A stretch of 64,000 nucleotides of DNA from Phallusia mammillata (taxonomy: Eukaryota > Chordata > Ascidiacea > Phlebobranchia > Ascidiidae), in NCBI GenBank assembly GCA_003260075.1, contig QLIY01000043.1, positions 90,618 through 154,617 of the forward strand, given 5' to 3'. Below, in pieces: positions 25,822 to 41,438 of the stretch. Positions within the stretch are counted from its first letter, which is position 1, and each line of letters starts with the position of its first letter. The notes beneath the pieces are model-generated. The model ran no database searches. It was given only the letters and a program-made list of their open reading frames with translations, and was not told the DNA's origin. The position numbers and the translations under genes are program-made.

Positions 25822-28800
25822 TCATGTCAATACAATTATCCAATACGAAGCTGCCAGAAATCCAAAAATGGTCCATTGTGAAGATTTTGGGCTTAGTCCT
25901 TTGTTCCATTCATTTCCTAAAAGTAATTTGTATTTGTTGCGTTGAAATGAACTTGGTTGTTAAACGCAAACTGATGACTATACTTACGGACGTGAACCAC
26001 TACGGATCTGACGTATTCTCTGTCGCCGACCATAGTTGAGCACGTGATTTCGATCACGTCATTCACCACTGGAGGCGCCAAAGTGGAATAATTGCTTATG
26101 TTGGTTAAATTTGCTAAAGTCAGGTTTGAAGGGACTGAAAACAAAAGTAAGTACTTTGTTATGAAATTAGTAACAATAGGCGGTGATTGAGAATGTTACA
26201 AAATGCAGTTTTAACACACTGGGCTGTTTGACACAAAGAAGGCCAAAATCACAAATGTTTATAGCAGTGCTCTTCAACCGGGGTTCCGCGGAACCCTAGG
26301 GTTCCGTACAACCCTTACTGGGGTTCCGTGAACTTTAAGAGTCGCACAGGGGTTCACAGCGGTTTGGTGTAGCAATTCAAACAAGAATAATTCACAATGT
26401 CATTGTTGTGAACAGCAATGGTCGCCTGTACGATCTAGTTACCCTTGGTTACACCATTGATCATTGTGACGTAATAAACACAGTCTTGATACACTTTGGC
26501 TAAGTTGTAAGAATGTAGAAACGACCGATCCAAGCAACATGGCAATGCGTTTCAGTGAATCGTTTAATTGAAGTCAACTTTTGCGCTTGGGGTGTGTTAA
26601 GTAAAATGTATGTTTTTTCTTTGATACTTGTATTACATTAAAATTATTTTATGGGGGGTTCCGCAAAGTTTGACAAAACACCTTCAGGGTTCCGTGCCAC
26701 TAAAAAGGTTGAAGAGCACTGATCTATAGCATTGCGAAAGAGTAGGTTCAGCTGTAGACAGCGCACACTGTTTCGGCCTATAAGGTCTCATCAGTGCAGC
26801 TAGAGACGAGAGATCGGCCGTTTGAGCTTGTGTGGCCCCTTACGACACTTCAGTTTGTTGGGAGCAGCAAGCTGAAAAGCCATGCCTCGATATATACAAT
26901 TTATAGTGTTTTCACAATAAACTTGACATTATCTGTTTATGAATAAAATGTACAGTCAAAAAAGAGCTGGGTAATAATTGAAACACTTTACATCACAAAA
27001 CAAATACCTGACGTGTCTGCAACGGACATGGCTGCATTACTTTGTGTTGTAACGTTAAAGATTTGCAAAGAGTCAATCAGAATTGATGAGAACCCTGGAG
27101 GTAAGTACAACATACTACTGCCGTTGAATGCACCGGTAACCTACCAGACAATTAAGAATTAAACGATTTTCCTCGAGTTAAAAACGAAACCACACAGTTT
27201 ATATTTTAAAGTGTTAAAAACATTTACAGCCAAAGGCATGCACAAAACAATCAGCGTTCCTCTATCTTTTCTTTTTAGGCATTTACGGATTTTGTCTAAG
27301 TAAGTTATGGTGTTTGCAGTTCTACCCAAAGAACTAACCACTATTGACACTCTATAATCTAATTGACACTCTATAATCAAAAGTTGCAGACAAAAAAGTC
27401 AGAAAAACTAGTTGCATTAATTTATTGTCCGAGCCAGAGTTGTAAACCGGCCTAGAGCCCGAACCCGAAAGTACAAGCCCGAAACCCGGCCCGAACCAGA
27501 ATAGTTTTTAAAAACCCTGATAAGGCCCGAAAGTTTGATTGGCAGGTCTATACATTGAAGCCTCAGGGAAGACCAAGACAACAAACACAATAGACAATTG
27601 GTCTTGAACAAGACGTTTTAGGGCTGTTTGACATTAGGTCAGATACAGCAACTGGCTACTTTGCTAGATAAATCTATTCAAAAAATACTGACACAGAGTG
27701 TAAAGTCAAGCCCGAATCAGGCCCGTTTTTCAGAATAAACCTAAGCCCGAACCCGAACCTAGCCCGAAAAGGCCGGCCTGAGTTACAACTCTGGTCCGAG
27801 CATTAAGCAATGCACACCCACCGTAGATATTCTTGAAATCAAGAAATTCCAATCATTGATCAAATTAGTGCTATTCCACCACCATTGCACTATTGGTTGG
27901 GGTTTTGAGTTCACAGACAAGCATGTTAAGTTTACCCACTCGTCTACGGTGGTTCGATGTCGGTAGGTGTCGCTGTTTAGGGGAACCACCGCACCGCTGT
28001 CGGTTTCAACAATGTGAACACTGTCCGGAGGTTCTGAAAATAATTACGAAAAGTTAACAAAACAAATATTTTCATGCTAAAATCAGTAGGCTATTTTACA
28101 TGAAATATACTTCGCTTATGCAACCATCTTCAGTGTCTAATTAAAATTGAATATAACAGGTGGAAAACGTCGCAAGAATGAAACAGAATTGGAAATGATT
28201 CTCAGAATCAATATACGAGGATTGGATGTTATTTTATATTTTACCAGGCGCTCTAAAATTAAGACACACAAAATGGGGATATACGTAAAATTATAGTACG
28301 TCTTAATTATATTACAGATAATGACATGGGCATGTTTAGAGTTGTTTGTTAATAAATGTATACATATTTAATACTAAGTTGTTAAAAATGTAGTATGGAA
28401 CGAAAAAGGGATTTAACTACCATTTATGAACACTGAAAACATGCGAAATTTATTTTGTGCACAATTAAATGAAGGTTTAATATTTTTTGCATTAGGAAAT
28501 AAATTTATAAACAGTAGGAATAACGACATTTCTTTCACAACGTAATTCTTACTAATAAGCTGAAGGCGTGCTTGTAGAGGAGGCGTTTCACTGACGGAGC
28601 ACATCACATCCCCAGCGTGGTTCGGTAAAAATCTCGAGATTCGCATTGTGTAATTCCCACCAGCAGTGCTCGGCACTTGAAGTTGGTATGTTCCATTGTC
28701 TCTGGCGGCATTCTACAAATAAAAGAATTTTTTTGGGGTACTCACTAACTCAGTGGTTCCCAAACTTTTTCATATATTTTTCAAAACGGTCCCTTTGCCA

Positions 28801-30080
28801 TTATTTTGAGGGCTCGCGGTCCTTAAGCCTAAATGTGTATTTCATAAAAACGAAAGTTGATTGCAGGATTTTAGCTAGTTATGCAAAATTGCGCATAACA
28901 ATCATCCAAAGACAGCATGTGACATCACAAACAGGACAAAAACATTACAATTGTGCGCGAACAATTGCATTTTTGATAGTTGTTATTCAATAAAGGCCAT
29001 TGTTTAGCAATGGAGACTGTCGATTCTAACATTGCCTCACGGACCCCTAAAGGACCGCGGACCCCAGTTTGGGAACCGCTGCACTAACTGAACGAATGGC
29101 TTAACAACCATTATGCCCCTTTTTCAAACACTTTTAATAATAAAATTTACTGTTTTTAATTACCTATATGTTGACAGAGCTGATTCGAAAGCGGATCTGA
29201 AATTGAGACCCAAAAAGTTGGGCCCAAAAGTTGATGACTTTGAAAAACAAATGACTCCGAGAGTTAAGTCAGGTCCGAATCAATACCGTTTTATTCAAGT
29301 TTAAGCTTGAATCAGGCTCAAAGTTTTTGGGTCTTCAATTTACAACCGACTCATACAACTCTGCGTCTACCTGGTTTATAAGACGTAGAGGCAGAGATCG
29401 AAGCGTTAATACGAACTAGCTCAAATCATTAGTGCAATTGCTGGACACATGACACGTGCACGTGTCTACATACTTACAATAAAGTGGATGTTGTTCCCTT
29501 CAGATATCACTGCAATCAATTCAGAATTGTGATTCCACCGTAAGGGTTTCCCATCTGGATTCAAGTCGCAAGTCAAAATTACCGAGTCACTTTCCTCCAA
29601 ATAAACCCGACTTGGTTCGGTTTTCATTGGCACAATAGATACTTCTTGACCTGTAAATTAACGTATGTGACATTAGTAAGTGAAGTACGATAAGAATAAA
29701 ATAATTTCACCTCAATAATTTGCTACGTCTCCGACAATCTTGCTCAAAAAAGTTTTGCTATGTATGGCAAAAAAAGAACTAAAACTATTATGCCTGTTTT
29801 AGAAAAGTATGTTGGTGTTTGTAAAAGGCTTTACACAAGCAATTTCGTGGTGAAATCTTTTTTTAATTGAAAGCTGGATTTATGAAATCATAGTAAGTTT
29901 CAATTGTAAAAAAATAACCTATTCGTGTTCAGTATTGCAATGTCACTTCCAACAAAAAAAATTAAACTCTTTGCAAAACAAAAATATGATATATACTGAT
30001 TACAAAGAAAATACATACTTTAACTTACTATTAAGAAAAGATGCAAGAAGAACAACTTCGAGCAAAACTAACATCTTCAT
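25822..30080 (-). CDS. Secreted two-Ig-domain protein with probable GPI anchor
   Basis: Seven minus-strand exons join without a frame break: 30029-30080, 29478-29650, 28553-28712, 27818-28033, 27008-27094, 25988-26134 and 25822-25916. Total coding length is 930 bases, or 309 residues. The first exon encodes a signal peptide (MKMLVLLEVVLLASFLN) ending in phase 1. Exons 2-3 form one Ig fold (ILTC, LRW, then DVMCSVS). Exons 4-6 form a second (VNLTC, VQWWW, then IEITCS). Many NxS/T sites suggest heavy glycosylation. The last exon encodes a short spacer and a hydrophobic end (TIFGFLAASYWIIVL) with no cytoplasmic tail, typical of a GPI-attachment signal. The donor of exon 4 (27818) was chosen to keep frame and is the least certain boundary. 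Function is unknown; adhesion or immune recognition is possible. Introns carry several hAT-like elements. Confidence 0.75.
26265..26721. mobile_element. hAT-like non-autonomous element (457 bp)
   Basis: The ends are near-perfect inverted repeats: CAGTGCTCTTCAACC at the left and its complement at the right. The flanking octamers (gtttatag and atctatag) are similar, as an aged 8-bp target duplication would be. No transposase is encoded. It lies in an intron of the Ig-domain gene, next to the hammerhead motif. Confidence 0.75.
26750..26801 (-). ncRNA. Hammerhead ribozyme (type I-like), best copy
   Basis: Read on the minus strand, a stem-I arm AGCTGCA (26795-26801) leads into CTGATGA, then stem II (GACC with GGCC around TTATA, one mismatch), then GAAA. 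A stem III follows (ACAGT pairing with GCTGT), ending in the cleavage triplet GTC and the other stem-I arm TACAGCT (26750-26756). All invariant core bases (CUGAUGA, GAAA, A15.1-U16.1, C17) are present, and stem I pairs at six of seven positions. Cleavage would fall between 26757 and 26756. It lies in an Ig-gene intron and in that gene's sense orientation. Similar ribozymes occur in retrozymes and Penelope-like elements; no such element is visible here. Catalysis is inferred from the fold only. Confidence 0.6.
27435..27793. mobile_element. hAT-like non-autonomous element (359 bp)
   Basis: Terminal inverted repeats CAGAGTTGTAA and its complement are flanked by an exact 8-bp target duplication, gtccgagc (27427-27434 and 27794-27801). 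The inside is rich in degenerate cccgaa-type short repeats. It sits in intron 4 of the Ig-domain gene, 24 bases from the end of exon 4. Confidence 0.85.
28751..29081. mobile_element. hAT-like non-autonomous element (331 bp)
   Basis: The left end CAGTGGTTCCCAAAC matches the complement of the right end with one difference, and both sides carry the exact octamer cactaact (28743-28750 and 29082-29089). There is no coding capacity. The element lies in intron 2 of the Ig-domain gene. Confidence 0.88.
29175..29363. mobile_element. Possible decayed hAT-like element
   Basis: The ends CAGAGCTG and CAACTCTG are imperfect inverted repeats related to the element at 27435-27793, and the interior again has degenerate repeats. 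No target duplication is recognisable. It lies in the same intron as the element at 28751-29081. Confidence 0.35.
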
Positions 30081-30661
30081 CTTTACGCAGTCAATGTCCA
30101 ACGAACCTTTCCTTTCACTCTCGACAGGGGAAATGTGGCAGGTTTAAACCGACCGAAAACGTTTCGTACGTCGCCGTGGAAACAGTGAACGCCCGATTTA
30201 ACAAAATTAAAATAACACTAGCGCGTGAGGAGGTGACTCGGCGGGGAACCGGGCTCCAAATCCCCGCAGAGTGGAACAACAGAGAACAAGGCGCTTACGC
30301 AAACGGCTAGACCGGTCGTCTTTATTTACATGACAAACTTTTTAATGCAAAAACTCAGTGGAAAAACACATGATGTCATGAAGCAATGGACAATTTAATT
30401 GGCAGCTGTACATCGATAAATTTTCTTTGTGTAGACATTTGGCAGTGTAGGTTGACCTCTTGTTAAATAAGTATTCATGGTTGACTGCACGAAGCTGGTT
30501 TGGCAACCCATTTTGGTTATGATCCAATTTAGCAGACACAAAGCTATCAGAAACTACACAGGTAGGTAAATGATTCTGACGTCACTATATCGGATTCTGA
30601 CGTCACCTGCGATGAAGGGGCAAAAAATAAAGTGAAGTGTCATGGACAAGCACAGAAATTG

Positions 30662-34416
<3,755 letters not shown>

Positions 34417-34990
34417 TCTTTGTAGTAACAAGAGATAACACGAGTTTGAGTTCTGTAACACAAGAACAACAGCTATAGCTTGAAGTCATGACATTCGCGC
34501 TTGTAAGTAGACATAATAGTAAACAAAAAAGTGTAAAAAACTGTTACAAAAAGGATGCAAATCAACATAAAACTGACCTTACCTCGTGCAAGATCGCACG
34601 TCCAAAAAAATCATCACATGTGGTTCGTGCGCGTTCAGGCGTAGCAAATTTAACGCATAGAAATCATTGTATATATGCATATTTTTTTATTTCCAAAGCA
34701 ACAACATTTTGACGTTTAAACACAGAAAAGTTTAACTACTGCAGCTTCACGTAAAGTAGTCTTTTAAAACAGAATACTTTTAGGGCCAGAAAAACCCACG
34801 TCAGTTGGAACAATGCATTGCGAATTTTTCTAATTTTGTTAAAATAGGAAGAAAAAGAACCTGCGCAAACTGAAAATATAGCATTCAAAGATGTATAAGT
34901 CTATTTAATCGAAAAAATATATATTTTGATTTACTTTCCACGATTATTTAAATGATTTCTATTTGCTAGTCGACTATTGTTATTTTGTAG

Positions 34991-37325
34991 GGGAATACCC
35001 GTTGGATGACGTTACAGTAAAACGTATGCAAGAAAACGAAAAAAAGTTAAACAGTTTACAAACAGTTACTAAATCAAAACATTTCGGTAATCAAAACAAT
35101 ACTATAAGACCTGAAAAGCTTGTTTTTGCTGTACGTCATAAGCTTGATATGGCTTCATTCGTTAGATACGAAAGCGAAAAGTATTTTCTCGCCGATAACA
35201 AGAAAGTTGCATTTCCGAGTATTTTCGACAAAGCAACGATAGATTTATCGGTAATTGTGCCTGCTTACAATGAAGAAAAGCGACGTAAGAAACTTGTGAT
35301 TTGGTGTTGTAAACATCAGAGCTTGATTTACCTTTATTTTTAGTCCCAAAAATGCTTGTGGAATCTCTTGAACACTTGGAAGCTAAACAGAAACAAAATC
35401 CCAAATATGAATACGAAATCATTATTGTTGATGACGGAAGTTCCGACAAAACTACAGAGGTAAAAGGTTCCACCTAGCTTAACTGACATTTAACTCCCAA
35501 ATAAAAGTGCTTTTGATTTCAGCTTTTTGTATCCACCTTAAAATATGATAAATGGGGTAACATTGACCTTTCTTTAAAACAAGGTCATTATGAGCAAGGC
35601 ACATGGTGTTAATTGGGTTTTGCTATTTTGTAATATGCTTCTTTTCTAAAATTGATATTTGGCTTGTCTTAGCCTGAGGTTTTTTTACTGGAAATATTTT
35701 GCTTAGGTTGGACTAGGATTTACAGAAAAGTATGGACCTTCCAAGGTTAGAGTTTTAACGCTGTTCAAGAACCGTGGCAAAGGTGGAGCAGTTAGACTGG
35801 TAGGTTTTGTACAGTTTCTGGAACCGTAAAAGTATGATTGTGTACAAATTCAATGTTTTTTATCAGGGCATGATGAGTGCAAGAGGAAGGAAACTGCTCA
35901 TGGTTGATGGTGATGGTGCTACAAGGTTTTCTGACCTCGACAAAGTTGAAGCAAAACTTGATGAAATTACTACTTTACCTGTAAGTTTTTAATTAAACAG
36001 TATCAGACCCTTTGACAGGCAGCATGGTCATTGATGATGTTTATAAATGCACTGTTTATGAGAATAAATAACTGAGAATAGAAAATCTTTGAAATTATAA
36101 AATTGAAGATGCCAGGTAGGTGAAATATATGTATTTCATCCACACAATTCAATAGTTCTGTTACTTGGTAAAGAATTTTCAATGTTAGTAAGTCGTTGTG
36201 CTGTTAAAAGTTATGTTTGCAGAGTAAGATTAAGTTAAGTTTGTAAAAGGGCACCTGTAAACATGGCTTATTACATTTTAATACTTTTAGGTACATTAAA
36301 TACCCATCATAGACACATGTTTTACTTTACTTACTGTTCTAGTTGCAGGTATAAAAATATTAGTCACCATTTTAACTGTGTCCCACACACAAAACAACTG
36401 TATGTGTTTTACTGATTTTGCAGAAAGAAAGTGCAATAGCTGTTGGATCTCGAGCTCATTTAGAGGAAGAAGCAATCGCAAATCGGTCAGTCTTTCGAAC
36501 ATTTCTTATGAAGGGTTTCCACTTGCTTGTCTGGTTACTCTGTGTCCGAACTGTGCGAGACACTCAGTGTGGCTTTAAACTTCTTACACGATCCGCTGCT
36601 GTTCCAATTTTTACAAATTTACATGTTGAGAGATGGTAAGTATTTATTAGAACTAGAGCTTCTTCTAATGCAACTTACAGCTGTATGTCTTTTGAAAGTG
36701 AATTAAAAAATAATTTTGTATTTTAATACATTGCTGTATTGTGTGTTTAGCTGTACCCTTTGAAGTATTTTTTCCCAAACTTGTATCATCACTTAAACTT
36801 AAAGTACTATCACCCACATTATTGCTTTGTGGGTAAAGACTAAAACAAACTGTATGTTTATAGACTTTTTAAATGAAAAAACTGATGATGTTTTTGAAAT
36901 ATAAACGTTTACAAATTACCTGAGGGTTTGATGAAATCTGCTAAACTAGCTTTCACAGTTTTAAGCACGTCTTTATAGCCATGAAGCAAAAACTTGACAC
37001 CAATTAGTATATTGTTAAAGTTTCAAGTTTTGTAAAATGTGTTTTATTGTTGTAGGGCTTTTGATGTTGAAATGCTGTATATTGCTGAGAATTTACACAT
37101 TCCTGTAGTAGAAGTTGCAGTCGTATGGACAGAAATTGAAGGTAATTGCTAGCTACGTAAAAAATCTTAAATACAAAGTTAAACTGCATTTTAAACCTAA
37201 CCAATATACACACAGGTTCCAAGATTGTGCCTGTATTAAGCTGGATACAAATGGGTAAAGACATTTTTCTAATATGGCTTCACTATTTTCTTGGACTATG
37301 GAGCATCAAAGCATCGCCAGAATGA
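34991..37325 (+). CDS. alg5: Dolichyl-phosphate beta-glucosyltransferase (5' end not resolved)
   Basis: This ER-membrane GT2 enzyme transfers glucose from UDP-glucose to dolichyl phosphate for N-glycan precursor assembly. Exons are 34991-35284, 35344-35459, 35707-35799, 35867-35980, 36424-36635, 37056-37141 and 37216-37325; all junction phases agree. Motifs include LSVIVPAYNEEKR, IIIVDDGSSDKT, KNRGKGGAVR, the DxD-like VDGDGATRF, DTQCGFKLLTR, HVERWAFDVEMLYIAE, VWTEIEGSKIVPVLSW and GKDIFLIWLHYF. The match to animal ALG5 runs from about DMASFVRYESEKYF to the stop at 37323-37325. The usual N-terminal membrane anchor is not visible. The first 50 or so codons shown here have no counterpart that I recognise, so the start and first exon are uncertain. 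The last exon is partly repeated at 37692 and beyond. Confidence 0.9.
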
Positions 37326-38097
37326 TCTACATTGTGTTCAACCATTCCTGGGGCGTCATTATTTTTGTGCAGTCAAATGCCACAGTTTGTGGAAAAAGCA
37401 TATACAGTTTTTACTTCATACTGAAGTATTCCATACGTTTGGTACCATTTTTGATGTTTGCGCGCTTCTTCAAATTAGACAAATATATCAATCAAGTAGA
37501 ATCAGAATCGACTCAGGTTATTATTAAAATGCGTTTACGAGAAGTGTCTAGGTCTGTATGTCTGAAAGAGGATCAAAAAATCCTTATTTTGTGTAAGAAT
37601 AACCAGCTTAGTGAGGGGTATACGGTTTTAAGAGGATAGAACCGTGTTGCTGATTTTTTATTAAATTGCATAATGAAAGAACCCCCCCCCCTTTTTCTGA
37701 TATGGCTTCACTATTTTCTTGGACTATGGAGCATTAAAGCATCACCAGAATGATCTACATTGTGTTCAACCATTCCTGGATGTCATTATTTTTGTGCAGT
37801 CAAATGCCACAGTTTGAGGAAATAGCATCTACAGTTTTTACTTCATACTGAAGTATTCCATACGTTTGGTACCATTTTTGATGTTTGCGCGCTTCTTCAA
37901 ATTAGACAAATATACCAATCAAGTAGAATCAGAATCGACTCAGGTTATTATTAAAATGCGTTTACGAGAAGTGTCTAGGTCTGTATGTCTGAAAGAGGAT
38001 CAAAAAATCCTTATTTTGTGTAAGAATAACCAGCTTAGTGAGGGGTATACGGTTTTTAAAGGATAGAACCGTGATGTTGATTTTTTATTTAATTGCA
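37264..38097. repeat. Duplication of the ALG5 3' end joined by C10
   Basis: Positions 37264-37671, which include the last ALG5 codons and 3' untranslated sequence, recur at 37692-38097 with several percent difference. Ten C (37682-37691) lie between. The second copy is not a separate gene. It starts in mid-exon and continues into unique sequence, the signature of overlapping haplotype contigs placed in tandem. Confidence 0.85.
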
Positions 38098-38431
38098 TTA
38101 AACTTCGGTAGATAGTAGAACAAGTATACCAATCCAAATACAGTCAAAATCATGAGATGCCAGTGCCCAAAAAGCGCACTGTACGTTTGTCTCGTTATTG
38201 AATTACAGTGAGACACTCAGAGTTACAAGAAAAGCGGATGTATTGTAACATAGTTTTTATATGTAGTAGGCTATATGTAGTGTGTCATGCGTTGGCAACA
38301 CAAACATGTAACAAATATATTGTTTTAGGCAAAGTGCAAAAAGCCTTTTGCTTATTAATACAAAACTCTTGAATGAAAGGCCAACGCCACTACCGCTGCT
38401 ACGAAATTGTGGCGACAATAGCCGTTGCTAC

Positions 38432-40557
38432 TTAAAGTCTTTTGGATAATGTTATGTTCAGAGGTTTGGATGGACGCAAGAGAAGATCCCCGTGCATTTT
38501 AACATCCCCCTCCTTGTCATGTGATGTAACTTTATAGCGACGTAGCAACTTGGCAAGGATCAATTTCTCTTCAAGTTGAGCGAATTTCTGAGCAACGCAA
38601 TTTCTTGGTCCGGCCGAAAATGGGATGTAAGCATATGGATGACGACCTGCACTGTTTTCCTTGCTAAATCGATCCGGGTTAAAACTGTTGGGGTCTTTCC
38701 AAAACTCTGGGTTTTTGTGTAAACTACAGACAAAGATGATAGATTGTGTTCCTTTGGGAACCATGTAACCACCCAAGTAGCAATTTTCGGATGTCTGACG
38801 TGCAATTACCGGCACTGAAGGATAAACACGCAGAGCTTCCTTTCCCCCCCCCCTGTGTTCCTTTGGGAACCATGTAACCACCCAAGTAGCAATTTTCGGA
38901 TATCTCACGTGCAATTACCGGCACTGAAGGATAAATACGCAGAGCTTCCTTCGTCACTTGTTCCAGGTATTCAAGCTTTTTGATGTCATTAATTGTCAAA
39001 ACGTTATTATCACCACATACATCATCTATTTCTTTACAAACACGCTGTTGCACGTCAGGATGACATCCCAAAATGTACAGACACCAAGTTATAGTGGTAG
39101 CAATAGTGTCATGTCCCTCAAACATGAAAGTATCAACTTCTTCTTGGATGTCAGAGAGCGAGAGAGCATCCCCTTCTTCTGTCTTGGCGTGAATGAGGAC
39201 ATCAAGGAATGCCATCCTTCGTGAGATCTTCTTTTCATCCTTGCTCTTCAGTCCCTTTTCAATCACGCTCCTCGTGAATCCGTGAAGGATGTTCAGATTT
39301 ATATTCTGCTCTTCTCCCAATTTAGTCATGTTGAATGCGTACTCCCACCAGAATTGTGGGTATTTCTGGCGTTGTTGTACGATTTCCGACATTCTACATC
39401 AAGTAGGCTAATAACTTATTTGGCATTTTGTTGCAAAAATTATGAACGGCAGTTAGATACACAATACTAAGCTTAGTAGTCTCTGGTAAAACCCAACCGG
39501 GAAAAAAGGCAGTACAAAAAGCTACAGCCCGAATAGCAAGTGAACACGTGTCGATAAAGGATGTTAAATAAGTACAAGGGATCCAATTTCCATCTACGTT
39601 TAGTCATGGGTTGTGCTCTTGTATACTTAGGGACTTTAAAAGCAGCCGTGTGCAATCTATTGATAAGACCGATGCATCTGCAGTGTGAAAGTTCACCCTG
39701 TGTGTCGTGTTGCTATGCAGGAGGGCGTAAACGGCAGAGTCGCGCCTTTCTTACTACTTTTATTGGTTTTACTTGCTGCTGCGGTTTTACATTTGATTTG
39801 AGAATTTCATAAGGATTGTCAAAACGTTATGCTTTTTACAAATATATTAGCTTTTCTGTTACTTGTCAAAACGACAATTATTTACCCACCTTATGATAGC
39901 TTTCACATAATTCGAGTCCTTGTTACTTTGTGCATTGACAGTTTGACCCATGGCTGTCTCGCAAATGATATCAAGGGCACACAAGGTCACGGCGTTGCCA
40001 ATATCCACTTGAACACCTGACGACACTTTGTCATCCACGATTTTCAACATTCTATCACACTGCTCATTCATCACGGCTACAAAGTCTTGCAAGATCTTAA
40101 AGTGGAAAGTTGGTGTAATAAGGCGTCTTCTTTGGTGCCATTTTTTGCCTCCAGAAGTAAGTAGACCGGTGCCAAGCCAAGGGTGTAAAAATCGGTAGCT
40201 GAACGTTTTTTCTAGATGCTTTGAGCTCTTTAACAGAACTTTAACTATGTCAGGATGGGCCACAGTGATCAAGGGCACTGGTCCCATCCACTGCAACCAA
40301 AACTTTAGTTTTCGTTCGTTTATCATCATTGAAGCTTGTTCGGTGAGATATTTGAAGAAGTCGGCAGTGTCGCTCGGCAGAAGGTAGGTATGGCCGTAAA
40401 GAGGAAAAGCAAGGTGCGGAACCTGGGGCAGTTTGCTGTATGCGATCCTGTTTTTGATGAAATTCGCGATCTTTCGCCTGCATATCAATGTAGTAGTGAC
40501 TCCAAAGAGAATGAATGAAGCCACAATCATCAATGTCATATTCACGATAACTTTCAC
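38432..40557 (-). CDS. cyp4v: CYP4V-like P450, intron-containing, frame broken by a C10 join
   Basis: This membrane-anchored monooxygenase of CYP clan 4 probably hydroxylates fatty acids or related lipids. Exon 1 (39890-40557) ends in phase 2 and exon 2 runs from 39393 down to the stop at 38432. Visible are a hydrophobic N-terminal anchor, the CYP4 I-helix EVDTFMFEGHDT, an ExxR motif (KEALR) and a heme-binding loop FSAGPRNCVAQKFA. In that loop the usual Gly after the Cys loop is Ala, unlike the array genes. Within exon 2 about 99 bases (38745-38843) are repeated at 38854-38952 with C10 between, which shifts the frame. Removing one copy would leave a continuous frame, so I consider the break an assembly fault rather than a pseudogene. 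It is tail to tail with ALG5. Confidence 0.8.
38745..38952. repeat. Duplicated P450 exon segment joined by C10
   Basis: Copy 38745-38843 and copy 38854-38952 differ at about four positions and flank ten C (38844-38853). Both encode the same region just after the ExxR helix. It matters because it is the one join that disrupts a recognisable coding exon. Confidence 0.88.
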
Positions 40558-41252
40558 TTCTTTTCAACCTTCAGCTGATCTAGAAACCACAAAACTTCAG
40601 AAGATTTAAACAACACACGATTATTAATGCATGATTTTTAAACCTGACGTATTCAACAACACCACTTTAAACATGTTTCACCAGTAAACAATAGCAAGTA
40701 TGCCATTTTATCTACTTAAATCACTGTCAGTATTCAGAAATAAGTTTTTTTTTCAATTTCCACAGGGTCCAATTAACTGATTTTACAGAAAACGTGTCGA
40801 AATGCGCTGAAGCNGCGAATAAAGTTACGATAGTTGCGATAAAGAATGCGTCAGTTATTCGTTTTTGAAATGCATGGTTTGTTTCTTTTAACAACGCAAG
40901 CCTAAACGTTTCCTGTCCCATCTGAGCAAACCGAGCAATATCACATCCTTCTGCAGTTTGCCTGCTATTTGAGGCATGACGGAAATGATTGACTGTCTGT
41001 GTTATTTCAACACCATCGTTAGCAAATGGCACCATGTTGCATTACGCAACACCGCCCAATCCAACATATTTCCAGCCAAGTCACTTTTTAGTAGGAATTG
41101 GATTTTTAAAATTGTAATCACACACCAGTAATTCCATCATAAAAATTTTGCCATGGTATTTTTAATTCATTATGGTTGTCGTATTTTTTCATATTGTTCG
41201 CTCGAAGAGTAAAATAGAATAGGTAACAAATAAACGAAACAAGCATTTATAG

Positions 41253-41283
41253 CGGGGGTGTCCAACCCGTGGCCCGCGTGGTA

Positions 41284-41335
<52 letters not shown>
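41253..41335. mobile_element. Truncated hAT-like element whose right part is replaced by 51 C
   Basis: The left end (CGGGGGTGTCC...) is the same family as the 765-bp elements in the P450 array and follows the octamer atttatag (41245-41252). After 32 bases of element comes C51 (41285-41335), and then immediately the same octamer atttatag (41336-41343). The C run thus occupies the place of the missing element interior and right end, which marks it as gap filler. Confidence 0.8.
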
Positions 41336-41438
41336 ATTTATAGCTTGGAACGCACACACTAAAGGTAATCACTGTAGGCAAAACAGTAATGAATGCAGCA
41401 CAATTAACGTAACACGTAACTGTGAAATGCGATATAAC

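Noticed and set aside
34488..34712. Plus-strand 74-codon frame as the first exon of ALG5
   Set aside because: It shows no membrane anchor and no matching splice phase that I can support; ALG5's first exon is left unresolved.
37692..38097. Second ALG5 gene
   Set aside because: It begins in the middle of the last exon right after C10 and is a divergent overlap copy, not a separate gene.
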